Source of the DNA: Cylindrobasidium torrendii FP15055 ss-10
Lineage: Eukaryota > Basidiomycota > Agaricomycetes > Agaricales > Physalacriaceae
Direction of reading: 5' to 3'
Length of the DNA stretch: 64,000 nucleotides
Assembly (NCBI GenBank): GCA_000934385.1
Contig: KN880473.1
Coordinates: 78,060 to 142,059 of the forward strand
Both the position numbers and the translations under genes were made by a program. This document shows, piece after piece, positions 23,546 to 34,901 of this stretch (positions within the stretch are counted from its first letter, which is position 1; every line of letters starts with the position of its first letter). The notes under the pieces were generated by a model. That model had not been told where the DNA came from. It did not search any database and saw nothing but the letters and a program-made list of their open reading frames with translations.

Positions 23546-25304
23546 CTACTGGTCCTGCCATTCATACGACCCCACAATCGCTGTCTTCCCGGCTATGGAA
23601 CCCTGGTTGGGAGACAGCACTGTCATCTTGCGTGCTACCAAGTCAATCCTCGTCCTGGTGGCGGTCAGGTCGAGTCTCTGGCATAAGACTATGGAAAACG
23701 TACACGACAACGAACCCAATCACCGTCCTGTCCAGGATCTCCTCCTCATCTCCATTTACCGGCGGGGACATGATGGCCAGAACAGCGTTCAACAGTCCCG
23801 AACCAGGTTTGGCAGGGTCGACACGGTCGGGTTGTGTCTCCGACACCGCACGCTTCGCCCCCACAGGTAGCGCATCAGACGGTGCCATGGCGGCTAGAAT
23901 ATCACCTTCAACATTGCAATACAGCAGATGGAGTGAGTACATACGTGCACCAATTCGCCATATATTCAAGTCTTCAAACCCACAGACAGTCGACGATGGC
24001 GACAAAACGTTGTCCGCGAAGGTATCATTGCTGTAGGACCCTTCTGGGACGCCAGCCGGCGGGGGGATGACCTGACCATAGAAGTAGGTATGTAGTTGAT
24101 GGGCATGCACACGGTCACGGTAACCGAGATCCAGTTCGACAACGCCTCCTGATTTTGGAACTTTGACCACGGTGATCTGGGACCCGTACGTGCGTTGCAT
24201 CTCAACATTTAACTTCTCGTGGCCTACTACAAGAATGACATTGACTGAACGCAATTGTGAGAGCCTGAATAGGGGGAATGAGATGAACGTACTCTTGAAG
24301 GCATCTATAGTGGTCTTGATGAGCCTTTGTCGCATGACGTTCGTTGAGGCAGGACCACCACCGAACGCTGAGGGCGTGTCCACAATGATTCCTGCGATGC
24401 TGCCCAACTCGTCGTTCTTTTGGCGCTGTTTGACGTTCTCGCCCAAGTTATTGATTAACTGCTCAAGCAGAAGTGGATTCCGGGAAACCTCCGCATGTCC
24501 GTACCAGTACCCAAGGGGAAGAAGTGCGTTGGAGGAGAGGACGGTGGGCGCAGAGGTTGACGCGGTGCCAAGAACATTTGAAGGGGAGCAAGTAGGTATT
24601 GGTGTCGATATGGGTGCGACGCCAATGGCGCCCGGCGCTGCCCAACCGCCCTGCAATGAATGTTAAGAGAGGCACAGAAGAAAAGAGCGACCACGCACCT
24701 CCGCAGGGTCCAAATTAACCAGTAATGGGGTCCATCCTTGTCCGGCCCGCGTTGTATAATTGACCAGTGTTTTCACCAGTGATGTCTTGCCTGCATTCTC
24801 TGGGCCGACTACCAATATGCGCGGGATTTCAGACTGGCGCTCCGGAGGTGAATTAAGAATGGCTGGGTTGTTTTTAGACGTTTTGAATCGCTCCTTTGCG
24901 CGCACGCGCATTTGTTCGAACGCAATGTGCAGGTTTCCGTAGGCGTTCATGGGAGTTTCTTCCGATACATATTCCGTAGATGGCCTGCCAAAGACGTGGG
25001 AGGATCATGAGGAAGGAAGTGGGAAAGGGGAGAATAAGGATAACTCATCTCTATTAAGCATCCCTGCCAAGTGAATACTGCGGCCTTACATTCCGCGCCG
25101 AAGAGGTATGTCTGTCCTCTTAATAACTCGAAGCCAAACATCTCAGCATTGCCTTTAAGCAACTACATTTCCAGTCAGCAACGGACTCATACTCGCGAGC
25201 CCAGGACGCACCTTTATAGCAACAGACGTCCCAGGATCCAATTCGAACCTGTACTCTGCCTGGGGGTCAAGCAACCATTCTTTACTCTGTAACTCGTTTT
25301 CCAT
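23546..25304 (-). CDS. CLP1, mRNA cleavage/polyadenylation factor subunit, 6 exons
   Basis: 503-aa homolog of Clp1, the ATP-binding subunit of cleavage factor IA in pre-mRNA 3'-end formation (its animal counterpart is also an RNA 5'-kinase). Exons 25304-25212, 25162-25047, 24984-24699, 24650-23945, 23905-23704 and 23654-23546. The N-terminal domain (FELDPGTSVAIK, AVFTWQGC) is followed by the P-loop GPENAGKTS, then LVNLDPAEGG, LLPLGYWYG, GIIVDTPSAF, VVGHEKLN, VKVPKSGGVV and HTYFYG, all typical Clp1 segments; the C-terminal domain ends KTAIVGSYEW. Intron 2 is odd: the frame closes only if the donor is GA (25046) rather than GT. Intron 5 is just 39 nt. Identity is very firm. Confidence 0.95.
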
Positions 25305-25505
25305 CGCAGTCCTTAAAACGGTCGATGGATTGGGAACAAAAGGTCTTTCGTTTAAATCTCAGACAATCGCACGCAACGGACGGATCCCAGCTGAATTTCC
25401 TTCGTCGTGGTCAGTGGTCAAAGCGCTCCAGCGATCGGCGTGCCGAACAGACGCATCAATCATCAGCGGCAATCCCCGTGCGCCCCTTTGCTCCTCCCCA
25501 ACACC

Positions 25506-26514
25506 ATGCTTCCTGTTGAACTCAAGTTCTTGATTGTTGACATCATAGTAACAAGCACGGGAAACGATCATTATGGCTCGGACCAATCATGGAGGGAGAT
25601 GCAACGTTCTCTTTCGACTGTCGCCCTCGTATGGCCTGATGCTCTCTCTCGTATACGCGAACACCGATTTCGATACATTCTCCTTGACAAAGAGGATAGA
25701 GCGTCAAGTTTCGTGGATTTATCTCGACGTGTCTCCTCTTTGGGTGCTGTAGTGCGTTATATACAAGTGGAATACCAAGGACGTATCATCCAACAGGTGC
25801 GCTTCTGCACAAAGTAAAACATGCACTTAGATCTATCTCAGTTAGGAAAATACCCTTCTTCGTTTACGAATGTCACCGCAATTTTTGTCGATAATTGTTG
25901 GATGACTTCTGACACCTTACACTCCCTTGGAGTGCTCTGTACCACCTGGAGCCTAGTTTTACAGGATGTGCGGATACTTGATCATAAATCACTGCTAGGT
26001 ATGTAAACCTTTCAATTTCAACTCTGCCGAGACTTCCATAAGTGCAGATGGATCTCCCCCGCATATCCCACTGCCTCTAGCTTTGCAGCACCTCGCCATT
26101 TCTCTCATCCCAGGTATTGCAAAATCCAGTGATATCGCATACATGAATTTCTGGACACGCACATTGTCCGAAGCGAGGACTCCCACAGGACTCGCAAATC
26201 TCTCTGTTTGTATGGACTATCAGTATCTTCGCGACTTTGACGATGTTCAAGACGCTGACGATCCACGCGTGGGCCATCTCCGAGCCTTTAGCAAAGTGGT
26301 CGCAGCGAACAGCTTGGGCGTGACGCAACTCAATTGGACTACATGGTCAGCCCCTCCGGCCTATGAGCAGAGTTCCCCTTGGGGTGCTGAAACTCGGCGA
26401 GTATGGCTAGAAGGTGCCCTGTTGCCCGACATTCAGGCCAAATTTTTTGACGGAGAGGGAAGAGAGAAATGGGGAACGAAGCTCAATCTGGTGACACTAT
26501 CAAGGAAGGTGTAA
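25506..26514 (+). CDS. F-box-like/LRR-type protein, copy 1, 3 exons
   Basis: A 304-aa protein (exons 25506-25796, 25842-25998, 26048-26514). It opens with LPVELKFLIVDIIV, an F-box-like first helix, and ALVWPDALSRIREHRFRYI, then leucine-rich strands. The end (FFDGEGREKWGT) resembles the tails of the two minus-strand genes at 31664 and 33303, so the three are paralogs. F-box proteins recruit substrates to SCF ubiquitin ligases; whether this short N-terminal motif binds Skp1 is untested. It diverges from CLP1 with only about 200 bp between starts. Confidence 0.72.
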
Positions 26515-26914
26515 CATAGCAGCGTCATAACTACTACTATGATCATTCAAGGTAGCACACGAGCGAGGCTGAGGTGCACCAGCATGATTTAAGTTCTTCA
26601 GCTCGTCGTGTTCGTATGCTAGTCATCTGAAAATTCAGACACACAATAGAGAGTAATAGTTTACGCAGACTAAAAGGTTGTTGCTCGGTGTTTCCGTGTC
26701 CTCGCGGATAAGGCCCATTGTACCATATGAGGCATTATTATGCATTCTAGTTTAGCGGTAAGGACGGCAGGATGCCGGGCCGGCAAAGACGCGATGATCG
26801 CGCGATGAGCAACGTCCCCGGATTGCTCAGCTCAGCTCTGTTAGCAACCACCATCTTCCTATCTCTGCCCGTAGACATCCTTTTCCTCTCAAATTCTCAC
26901 CATCTTCAAGCGTC
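26515..26914. other. Intergenic gap, nothing firm
   Basis: About 400 bp. Near 26751 the sequence TAGTTTAGCGG fits a tRNA A-box, but no B-box or cloverleaf follows. The last part should hold the ATX1 promoter. Confidence 0.45.
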
Positions 26915-27435
26915 ATGGTGCGCCCTTGGCTACGCCGGCGGAGGAGTTGTATAGGCTAATGAGTGTTCCAGGCTTCGCAATCCTACAAGTTTGATGTCAA
27001 GGTGCGTATCTGTTCTCATCAGCGGTGTGCTAGGTCTCATAGCACCGTAGATGACCTGCTCCGGATGCTCCAACGCTGTTACGCGCGTTCTTACCAAGGC
27101 GCAGAACGAGGGTGGTGAGTGTTCTACCATCGGATCCAACTCGTCAGCCGCTACTACCATCTCTTCTTGTGATATTACCTTCCCATCTACCCTCATTGTT
27201 CTGCCCCCGTCGCCTCTCTGCATGTATCTAATACCTCACAGGTGTCGATGAGTTCACCGTCAACCTGGACACACAGGAAGTCCTTGTCAAGGGTACACTT
27301 CCATACGACGACGTGCTGGCACGTATCCAGAAGACCGGCAAGGAGGTGCGTCTCCAACGCTGTTCCTCCGAACTTATGGCTAATTTCTCGGCGCTACAGG
27401 TTCGCTCTGGAGAGACACTTTCAACTGGGATCTAA
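26915..27435 (+). CDS. ATX1-type cytosolic copper chaperone, 5 exons
   Basis: 78-aa heavy-metal-associated domain protein that carries Cu(I) to the P-type ATPase of the secretory pathway. Exons are 26915-26917 (the ATG alone), 26972-27001, 27051-27114, 27242-27345 and 27400-27435. The copper site MTCSGC lies in exon 3; the fold continues GVDEFTVNLDTQEV and ends with the Lys-rich QKTGKEV loop known from Atx1. The start is inferred: homologs begin a few residues before YKFDVKMTC, and only the ATG before GTGCGC with acceptor 26971 supplies one. Each exon boundary keeps frame. Confidence 0.9.
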
Positions 27436-27929
27436 TGCCTGCAAGAAGTAGAGGATGCACTTGGAACATTGTACAGGATCTATAATACCATTTTCTTATG
27501 ACACTGCGGTGAGAACTCTGTATGGAGTGCTGGCGGCGACCTCATCAATGGACTATCCAACACTTCTTATATATTTGAGACAACGCTGAAGGGATCACAT
27601 TAACCATCCTCCGGAGACATGATGAAAACTGTTCGCATGCACGTAATCACCGTTCAACCGCGGCTCGAGCAATCTCAAGTGAGCGAGAGGCCGCCTCGCA
27701 AGTCGAAGCTGCTACCGTTCTTGTACTGCGCTGTGATCCCGCTGGAAGTGGACGCATATATAGCGGGGAATCTGGACTATATTACAGACTTGTGAGTTCT
27801 TGTACCTAGTACTTGAATTCCAGTGTGGTAGTCTCCGAGATATTATGCGGTGTCTCCGAGATGTCCGCGGGCGTTGACAGACGGCTGATCGAACGCGACA
27901 GCGATTCATTATCTTCTTTCCTTCCCACC
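27436..27929. other. Intergenic gap
   Basis: About 490 bp holding the ATX1 3' flank and the next promoter. An in-frame alternative start for the next gene lies at 27861. Confidence 0.5.
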
Positions 27930-29497
27930 ATGACCACTATGATTTCTCGCCTAAAGCTGAAGCGCGCCCCACCGTCGACGGACGCCCTGCCCGCCAAAAA
28001 GCTGCGCGCGCCATTAGAAACTCCGCATCCTACACAGGCGTCACAGGATCTCGCATATAGACTGCCTTCGTCCGTTGGTATCCGCGAATCGCCCCGTTCT
28101 TTTTCTCCTGTTCCCCTCGAATCCTCGTCTCGTCGCCTTAAAGAGAATCGCAGCAAGCCACCCAAGAACACGTACGGCAAATATGGCAAAAAGGCGGTCA
28201 AAAAATCGGCCGACCTCGAGAGTCCGTTCGGCTCCTCGTCATCGCCAGATCAATTGGACGGCTTGTTCAAGAAACCAGCTCTACCTCTTGCCAAGTCCCG
28301 CGCCCAGAAGCAAATCGCCCTAGGCGGTCCGCTCTCTAGACTCCCTCCTGCTGGGCTTACGTCGGCACCTTCTTCTCCCAAGCACGAACACTCTCGGCGC
28401 CCATCGCTTGACGCCCATAGCAATCATTTCGAATTCCCTAGTTTCTCTTCGTCTGGGAATATCGACTTCAACAGACCACCAAGTCAAGCTTCATTCATTG
28501 ACTACAACGCTGCCTGTTTCGATGCTGATCTCCCTCACTTATTCCAAAGCACTCCGAAGAAGTCTCACGACGGCGGCATCGACGCAGACTCCGACGACGA
28601 TGACGATCCTATGCTAGGTCCCTTCACTGCCCGAAGCGGTTACGACTCTCCTGATCTTGACGACGACGGGGACGATGTCGACTGGTCTGACGGCCTACTC
28701 AACTGCAAGTCGAAATATCACTCCGCCGATGTCAAAATGCGCTCGCCTGGTCCGCATAGTTTGGAAAGTCTCCTTGATACCGCACTTGTCCTGAAGTGTA
28801 CGCCTCGCTGTGAAACCGCTATTCCAGATCTGACATCCATTCTGTTGCAGCACACTCACCTCAGCGTTCGAAGTCTCTCGACGCGTCTATCGGCGACAAG
28901 CACTCAGAAGACACGAAGCAGTCATCTTCGGTGCTACCAGTGGCTACCAGGACTCGCAGTGGCACTGTGACGGGTCGGTCTCGCAGCGGTACTGTTCGAG
29001 CAAATGCTGGCCCACCACCCACTACATCTAGCACTGCTTCCCGCGGACCCCCCGCCCGTACCAGAAGTGGAACCATTATTCCAGGCGCAGCTCCAGACAT
29101 CAGGCGCGACCTCAAGCCCACCATGATACAGCCTCCTTCGACGCACCTTGCCTTGTCTTCTGTATCTTCGTCTGTTGCTACCAGTCACTTGCGTTCGCCT
29201 AACGACGCCAAAGGCACTACATCTCCAGCAGAGAAGAAGTCTAGCTGGCGTAAAAGCGGTGGCCTCTTCAACCTGGGCTCTCGTTCTTCGTCGACCGAGT
29301 TGGACATCCCGAGTATCAAGGAAACCACTCGCCGTAGCCCTCGTGGTCCCGTGGAAGTTATCGCCGCGAAGCAGGATCGCAAGACGCCGCCCAAGGCCAA
29401 GACCTTCCAGCAAGCGAAGCGGCGCGCCCTCCGGCGCTGCCGCGAACCGGAGTACGACGACGGGGAGATTGGCGATGATGAGCTCTTGTTGATTTAA
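27930..29497 (+). CDS. Disordered Ser/Pro-rich hypothetical protein, 2 exons
   Basis: Not recognised. Exons 27930-28797 and 28851-29497 give 504 aa; start 27930 has a good Kozak context (CCCACCATGACC), ATG 27861 would add 23 residues. The protein is rich in Ser, Pro, Lys and Arg with several basic clusters (SRLKLKRAPP, KKPRK-like runs) and an acidic block (DADSDDDDDPM, DLDDDGDDVDW). After the intron there are repeated RTRSGTV / RSRSGTV / RTRSGTI motifs that look like basophilic kinase sites. The C-terminal 30 residues (RRALRRCREPEYDDGEIGDD) look conserved. Probably nuclear; function unknown. Confidence 0.72.
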
Positions 29498-30127
29498 TCC
29501 CAGGCTCTTTCGTCTCTGTCCCCGGTTTTGCTCAGGCTTGCAGTTTCTCACTCATACTCACTGTTGTTGTTTTCTCGTACTGTTCCCTTATTGAAGTATC
29601 TTGGCATGACTTTCAAGGACTACATTAACGGATGATTGCATATCGGTTCTGGCTCTGTTCTACGTTATCCCGTCGCTCTTTATTTGCGCTTTTCCCTTGC
29701 ATACTTACCCTTACCGGAATCTTGTAATGTAGCTTACCCACTGATGCCCTCCAAGGTCACTCTTCAAGTGAACCAGCCATCTGAAATGATTGACAGCGAC
29801 TATGATGCATGAAGGGTTGCGTGTGTTCCTATTCGACATCACTGGTGTATATCACTACCTCCAAGGTTCGCTTGGTGACACAAGCGATTAATGCGAAAGG
29901 TTAGGGCAAAGCTAGGCGTTAGGCATGCAACCAGTCTTCCGGTCAGTTTGCCATTGTCAATTGTGCGTACAGTTTCACCACCGTCTGGCGGAAACCATGC
30001 ACCGCCTTTTCATCGGTATCTTGCTTCACTGGCGACGGATAAGATCTATAAGAGGGCATCAGCCACAACCTGAGGCAAAGCGGATGTAATCATGTAAGCT
30101 CATAGTTCTTTCCTCTTCACCATCGCC
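29498..30127. other. Intergenic region, nothing seen
   Basis: About 630 bp between two plus-strand genes; terminator and promoter sequence presumably, no ORF supported. Confidence 0.5.
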
Positions 30128-31494
30128 ATGTCCACATCCGTCAACAGCAAAGCACCAACTTTTCATCCCGCCCTCTACTTGGTGTTCCCAAACATCGTAC
30201 TCATTGTAGCACTCGCGGCAAATCTGAGATTATCGACGCGTTTGGCACTCGTAATTGCGCACACCGCACTTTCCTTGAAGGCCGTCGCGGCGACGACGGG
30301 GAGGGCGGATCAAGACTATATGATGGGGGCGGCTGTGTCGGAACTGTGGTTGACGGCCGTGCATCTTTTGCTTTGTGTTACACCTATTCGGGACTATAAA
30401 CACGAGGATGATAGTGAGCAGACGCCGGATGGATGGCTTGCAAGACTCTACTGGTGCGCTTGCGTGAAATTCAGCCAACGAGGGATTGGATGGAATTACG
30501 AGGTGTGTCCGAACTTTCACTTTCACTGTATCGATTAGTACAAGTGAAATGGCTCCTTGTGTAGGTGAATAACGTGCCAAAACGACCGACGAGCACGCGC
30601 AGAGCCTTTCTGCTTACACAGGCAGTGCAACTGTTGCTATACTTTCTGCTCATGGATGCCTGTCGGGTTGCATTGGACGCCTTTCCAGTCCTGCGCACAC
30701 ATACAGGAGATTGGGAGGTCGCAATGCTCTCTTCTACGCTCACCGTTAGAGTAATCCGCGCGCTAATCTGTGGCTGCGTCGTGATGAGCAGTATAAAGCT
30801 GCAATATTTGATTCTGTCGATTGGGAGTGTGGCGGCACACATCAACGAGCCGAAGGATTGGCCAGACGTCTTTGGAAGCTGGAGTAATGCGACCACACTT
30901 GCAGGATTCTGGGGGTAGGTTTTGCTCTTAATGAGCTGGTTCGACGCTGATAGCCTAGAAGAAAAACTTGGCACAAGATCATCACTCGAGTATATTTCCC
31001 CGTCTCACTTATGTCCACCTATTCTGAACTTGGATCAGTATGCCACAGGAATCGCAACTCGTATTTGCCACTTCATCGGCGTCAATCGAGGGACCTCGTT
31101 GTTCTATGTGACCTACGTCGTAGTAGTGTTCCATATTTCTGGACTTCACCACTCCGGAGGGGACGCCATGGCAAGGAGGTCACTTCGATATCTCTGGAGC
31201 ACCGGGCCATATTTCCAAGTGCAGTGCGCTCTTTTGATCCTAGAATATGGTGCTATTCGAGCATTTGAAAGGCTTGGCCTTAACCACCTGAAGGTGATGG
31301 CAGGCTCGAAGAAGCCGAGTGAGGCTTGGGATACTAGAGTAAAGATGCTGAGATTTGCATGGGTTTTCATGGCGTTGGCGCTCCCGTCGCACCTCTTTGT
31401 CGATGGGCCAATCGAGGCGGGAGGTGCGCTGTTGTCTTCCCTTGGACCGTTCTCTCCAGTAGGTAGCGTGTTGCGTTATTTTGGCGATGTTTGA
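30128..31494 (+). CDS. Wax-synthase-domain membrane acyltransferase, 4 exons
   Basis: A 403-aa polytopic membrane protein of the wax synthase/MBOAT-like type. Exons 30128-30502, 30565-30914, 30959-30989 (31 nt) and 31039-31494 keep frame. About seven or eight hydrophobic segments are visible (for example YLVFPNIVLIVALAANL, QAVQLLLYFLLMDACRV, YVTYVVVVFHISGL). Diagnostic segments are TTLAGFWGRKTWHK, the conserved aromatic-Trp-His motif, and SGLHHSGGD with the likely catalytic His. Such enzymes move acyl groups from acyl-CoA to alcohols and, in basidiomycetes, also act on terpenoids. No terpenoid cluster is seen nearby, so the substrate is open. Confidence 0.8.
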
Positions 31495-31663
31495 ATGGAT
31501 GTAACTACAAGAGTTAAGACCGGGCATGTGTGTACAAGCGGAACGAGAATCATAGTCCAACTACTGTAAGTTGTAGTGATTACGTGATGCTTTCCTGCTC
31601 AAGGTGATGGGATCACGATTCGCACGCTTCTCATGGGTAAAAAGCGGACGTTCTGCTACACAA

Positions 31664-33051
31664 TCATGTCACCCACTCTTCCACCATTGCACACGTCGTG
31701 CCAAAAAGCTCGTGACTGTCCTCCATCAAAAACCGCTCTGTCAGGATCGGGAAAACCTGCCAGTTCACCCACTCGAACACATCGTTGATACCTGTCTCTT
31801 CCTCTTCTGCTCCTTCGTTTGCCGCATCTGCATCATCACCCTCGCGCGCAGCGTAGTCCAATTCTGCCAGCGCAACCCACTCTAAATGCTTGAGGCCCAT
31901 CCCTGGGGACGCAATGAGAGCATCAAGGGCCTTTAAACTTGCGAGACTTGTGTAACGGATGTACGGCCAGTGGATGCTAAACAAAACTGACATCGACTGC
32001 AGCGTGCGGTTTTCCATTCGATGGGATTCAAGGGCCCTTTCCCAGAAAGAACTGTATGCAGCGTGTCCTGGGCAAGGGCTGCTGCTGAGCTCGAGCGCGA
32101 GATGGGAGAGTGAGGCGGGAAGGGCAATAGTATCCGACATTCCCGAAAGGTCTGTCCGCATATGTGGTAAGAATTCCACGACCCGAGTATTACGGGGAGA
32201 GCATGCTTACCAGAGGATACTTCCAGGGCATCTTTGAAGACCAATTCGCGAAGCGTTTGACTCCAGAGGACGCATGCATTTCCAAGCGCGCGTAAAAATG
32301 GTGCGGAGATGGACATCCCTTCCAACGTCAAAAATTTGACGCCGGGGAATACAGATGTTTCCACGAGTAATTCCAGCATGTTGGAGATATCAGCAGCCTT
32401 TGCGCGTATGATGAGTGTTTCCAGCGAGGGGATTACTGGAGGAGAGCGCATGCTGCCAGTCAGTACGTCCACGTTCAGAGCGTCCATATTGAGCATTTCG
32501 AGCATTTTTATATTGGGAAAGCAACGAAGGATACGCAAGAGCTGCGCACGGGTTTGCGAGTCGGTGAAGTGCAGATGAGCGGTGGTGATGGTCGTGGGGA
32601 AACATGAGATAATTGTGAACGCGCTCGGGAAATTGGACCTGGGAATGGACTGAATGTACCATATAAAGACGTCCTCGATGTTGGGTAGAAGGTTCAGCAC
32701 TCGCCGCAGCTCCGTCGGTTCATCAGAGCGCGGCTTTGCCAGGGCGCGACAACGACTGTCAATTTCGACGTGTCGAACGGCAGAGGCCAGCGCAGGTACG
32801 CGTTCGCATAGATCAATGAAAATCGGTATCCTTTCATCTAGATCCACTGCGTGAAACCTTTTCTCTCGGACCCAAGGGATGATGTCCGGCCAAACGAAGA
32901 CAATGGCTGCGAAGGGGTCACCTCGCGATTCTGCCATGGTGTAGAAGGCATCAGGATCCTTGTGTATGGCACCCAGCCATTCGAGGATGCGGATTTTGAT
33001 CTCAACGGGAAGCGTCCGCGTAGTGGGAATATGGCGATGCTCATCCGTCAT
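31664..33051 (-). CDS. F-box-like/LRR-type protein, copy 2, 2 exons
   Basis: A 442-aa protein (exons 33051-32211 and 32151-31664). It opens TLPVEIKIRILEWLG, an F-box-like helix, then FVWPDIIPWVREKRFHAV in the place where F-box families have their WxPRxR-H-F segment, and continues as leucine-rich strands (SLETLIIRAK, VKFLTLEGMSI). The tail shows FPILTERF...FGT as in the two paralogs. An acidic loop (EGAEEEETG) precedes it. Unspliced reading would stop at 31933. The gene converges with the wax-synthase-like gene, with 170 bp between stops. Confidence 0.75.
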
Positions 33052-33302
33052 GGCCGTAAGAGGCAGAATACGTGGTAAGGGTATCGCCGGTGGCGCTGTA
33101 CATAAGCAAAGTAAACAAGGCTGCAAGACTGTTAGTGTGTCCGTCAAACGTGAGATGGAGGATATGGTTCAAAATGTTTTGGAGGCAAGGCTAATTTGAA
33201 TTGGCCAAATCAGCCAAAAGCGCGATCGGCATGAGCTACAGTAGTATCAGTGTGTACATACTTACAAGCTTGTAGGAAATATATTTGTGTCCTTGAACCT
33301 TT

Positions 33303-34340
33303 CTACATACGGATGTAAGGGGGCAGTCTAGAGTCCTCAAGGTCCTTCCACGGCATGCTCAGCACGTCCTCCCAGGATGTGCCGTACTTCTTCCCCCCAT
33401 AGGAATCAAAAAACCTAGCATTAATGCTAGGGAAAATGCTTTCATAAGCTCTTTGACCAAGCCTATCCGTCACATCTGTTGCCCCCCACTTGTTGCGTGG
33501 GAATAAGCCCCATCTCAAGTGCTTAACACCAAGGGCTGGAGAGCCAATGACCTTATCGAAGGAAGCCACATGGGATATATGAGTTCTTGTGTTGACAATC
33601 GTATTTATCTCTGACGAGATGAACGCAATGCGCAAGGTGAGAACTGGTATACAACGTGCTGTGCCGCGGGAGCGATGCAGGAGGGTTTCCCTCCAGAATC
33701 CAATGTAGTGTGCTTCTTCGGGTTTACTGAGATACGCTCCGACAAAGATACTGATATCGAGGTGCTCAAGTAGGAGGGGGAGTTCGATGGCTCCGAACGG
33801 ATGGCTACTCTCGAGGAAAGACTCGTGATTTATGATACGGATTTCGCGTAAATGCCGACACCATGAAACGTTGAGATATCCGAGGAATAGCAAGGTTTCA
33901 ATATAGATGTCTGCTTCTTCAAGAACGAGAGTGGTGGCATTAGGTAAACCAGTCGCCCAATTCTTTTGCATCTGTCGAGACATTTAGGAAGTTAATGGGC
34001 TATAGTAGACGCTGCGCACCTCCGAAAGAAAGTAGGTGTGAGATCCAAGAATGCGCAATGTGCGAACACAGGCTTTTATTGTTGACGCATCAGCAACACA
34101 AGCCACAAAGCTGTCGATGCTCCACTGGTCACTGAGTACGAGTTCACGGAAGCGGTGTTGACGAATTCGGTGTATAGTATCAGGCCATAAGAGCGCTAGT
34201 GCAGAAAGTTGTTTTTGTTGTGCTCTTTTAGCAGCCTGTCCTTGTACTTGATCATCCCACGCAATGGCGTCAATTATGGCGGATTTGATCTTCGAAGGGA
34301 ATTCTCTGGAGAAAGGCTCAGACACTACGGGTACACTCAT
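33303..34340 (-). CDS. F-box-like/LRR-type protein, copy 3, 2 exons
   Basis: A 329-aa paralog of the genes at 25506 and 31664 (exons 34340-34020 and 33971-33303). It has FPSKIKSAIIDAIAW at the N terminus, ALLWPDTIHRIRQHRFRELV after it, then Leu-rich segments and the common tail FPSINARFFDSYGGKKYGTS. It lies directly upstream of copy 2 in the same direction, with 250 bp between, which suggests tandem duplication. Function as SCF substrate receptor is only inferred. Confidence 0.74.
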
Positions 34341-34901
34341 CGTCGCACGACAGAGCCACTCGAATGCCACTCGTTGTGAAGGTTGAAGTGGTGGTGGGAA
34401 GCAGGTGGCGATCGAACCACCGGTTGCTGCTTATGTACGATGGTCCATTGTTTCGAATTCGGCATGCTCCGCTAAGTTGCGGCATCCTAAATTACCTGAA
34501 GTTTCTATGGACTGCTTTGATTATTGCTACCGGAAAAGCTAGAGAGCCCTGGATAACACAGACGCATTTTTACCGCCTTGATGTGGGCGCAGTTCATAGT
34601 ACATATTTGGAGGTTGTGGACTTCTGAATCTCTGGGCCATTCTGTTGCTCGAAATGCACGTGACGAAGCTTGCAAAGACGTCACGTCACATACGTGTCAC
34701 TCAAACTCCAAGGGCGATCAATTCTGGAACCTTTGCTTCGCGTCTCTCACTTCCGCCGCAGAAGAGGCTCGGCCATTGTTTGCTCACTTTTTTTGTATAC
34801 GACGCGCAGGGCGCTCAGGAAGACGAATATTTACGTGGAATATAACGGTGCGCCTTAGTGAAGTCTCAAGAGTTATGTCCTCATCCCGTCCAGACTGAGC
34901 C
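34341..34901. other. Divergent promoter region
   Basis: About 560 bp between copy 3 (minus) and the VPxY-repeat protein (plus). A hairpin GGTGG-(8 nt)-CCACC near 34405 looks like a tRNA T-arm at first sight but has an 8-nt loop and no further tRNA parts. Confidence 0.45.

Noticed and set aside
24985..25046. U12-type intron in CLP1 (TTATCCTT after the exon)
   Set aside because: The donor does not match [AG]TATCCTT exactly, there is no good TCCTTAAC branch site, and mushrooms are thought to lack U12 introns; a GA-AG site or an error is more likely.
26751..26800. TAGTTTAGCGG, a perfect tRNA A-box pattern
   Set aside because: No B-box (GGTTCRANNCC) or cloverleaf follows.
34395..34425. GGTGG/CCACC hairpin with TTCGATCG loop
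   Set aside because: Eight-base loop and no other tRNA element; treated as a chance hairpin.
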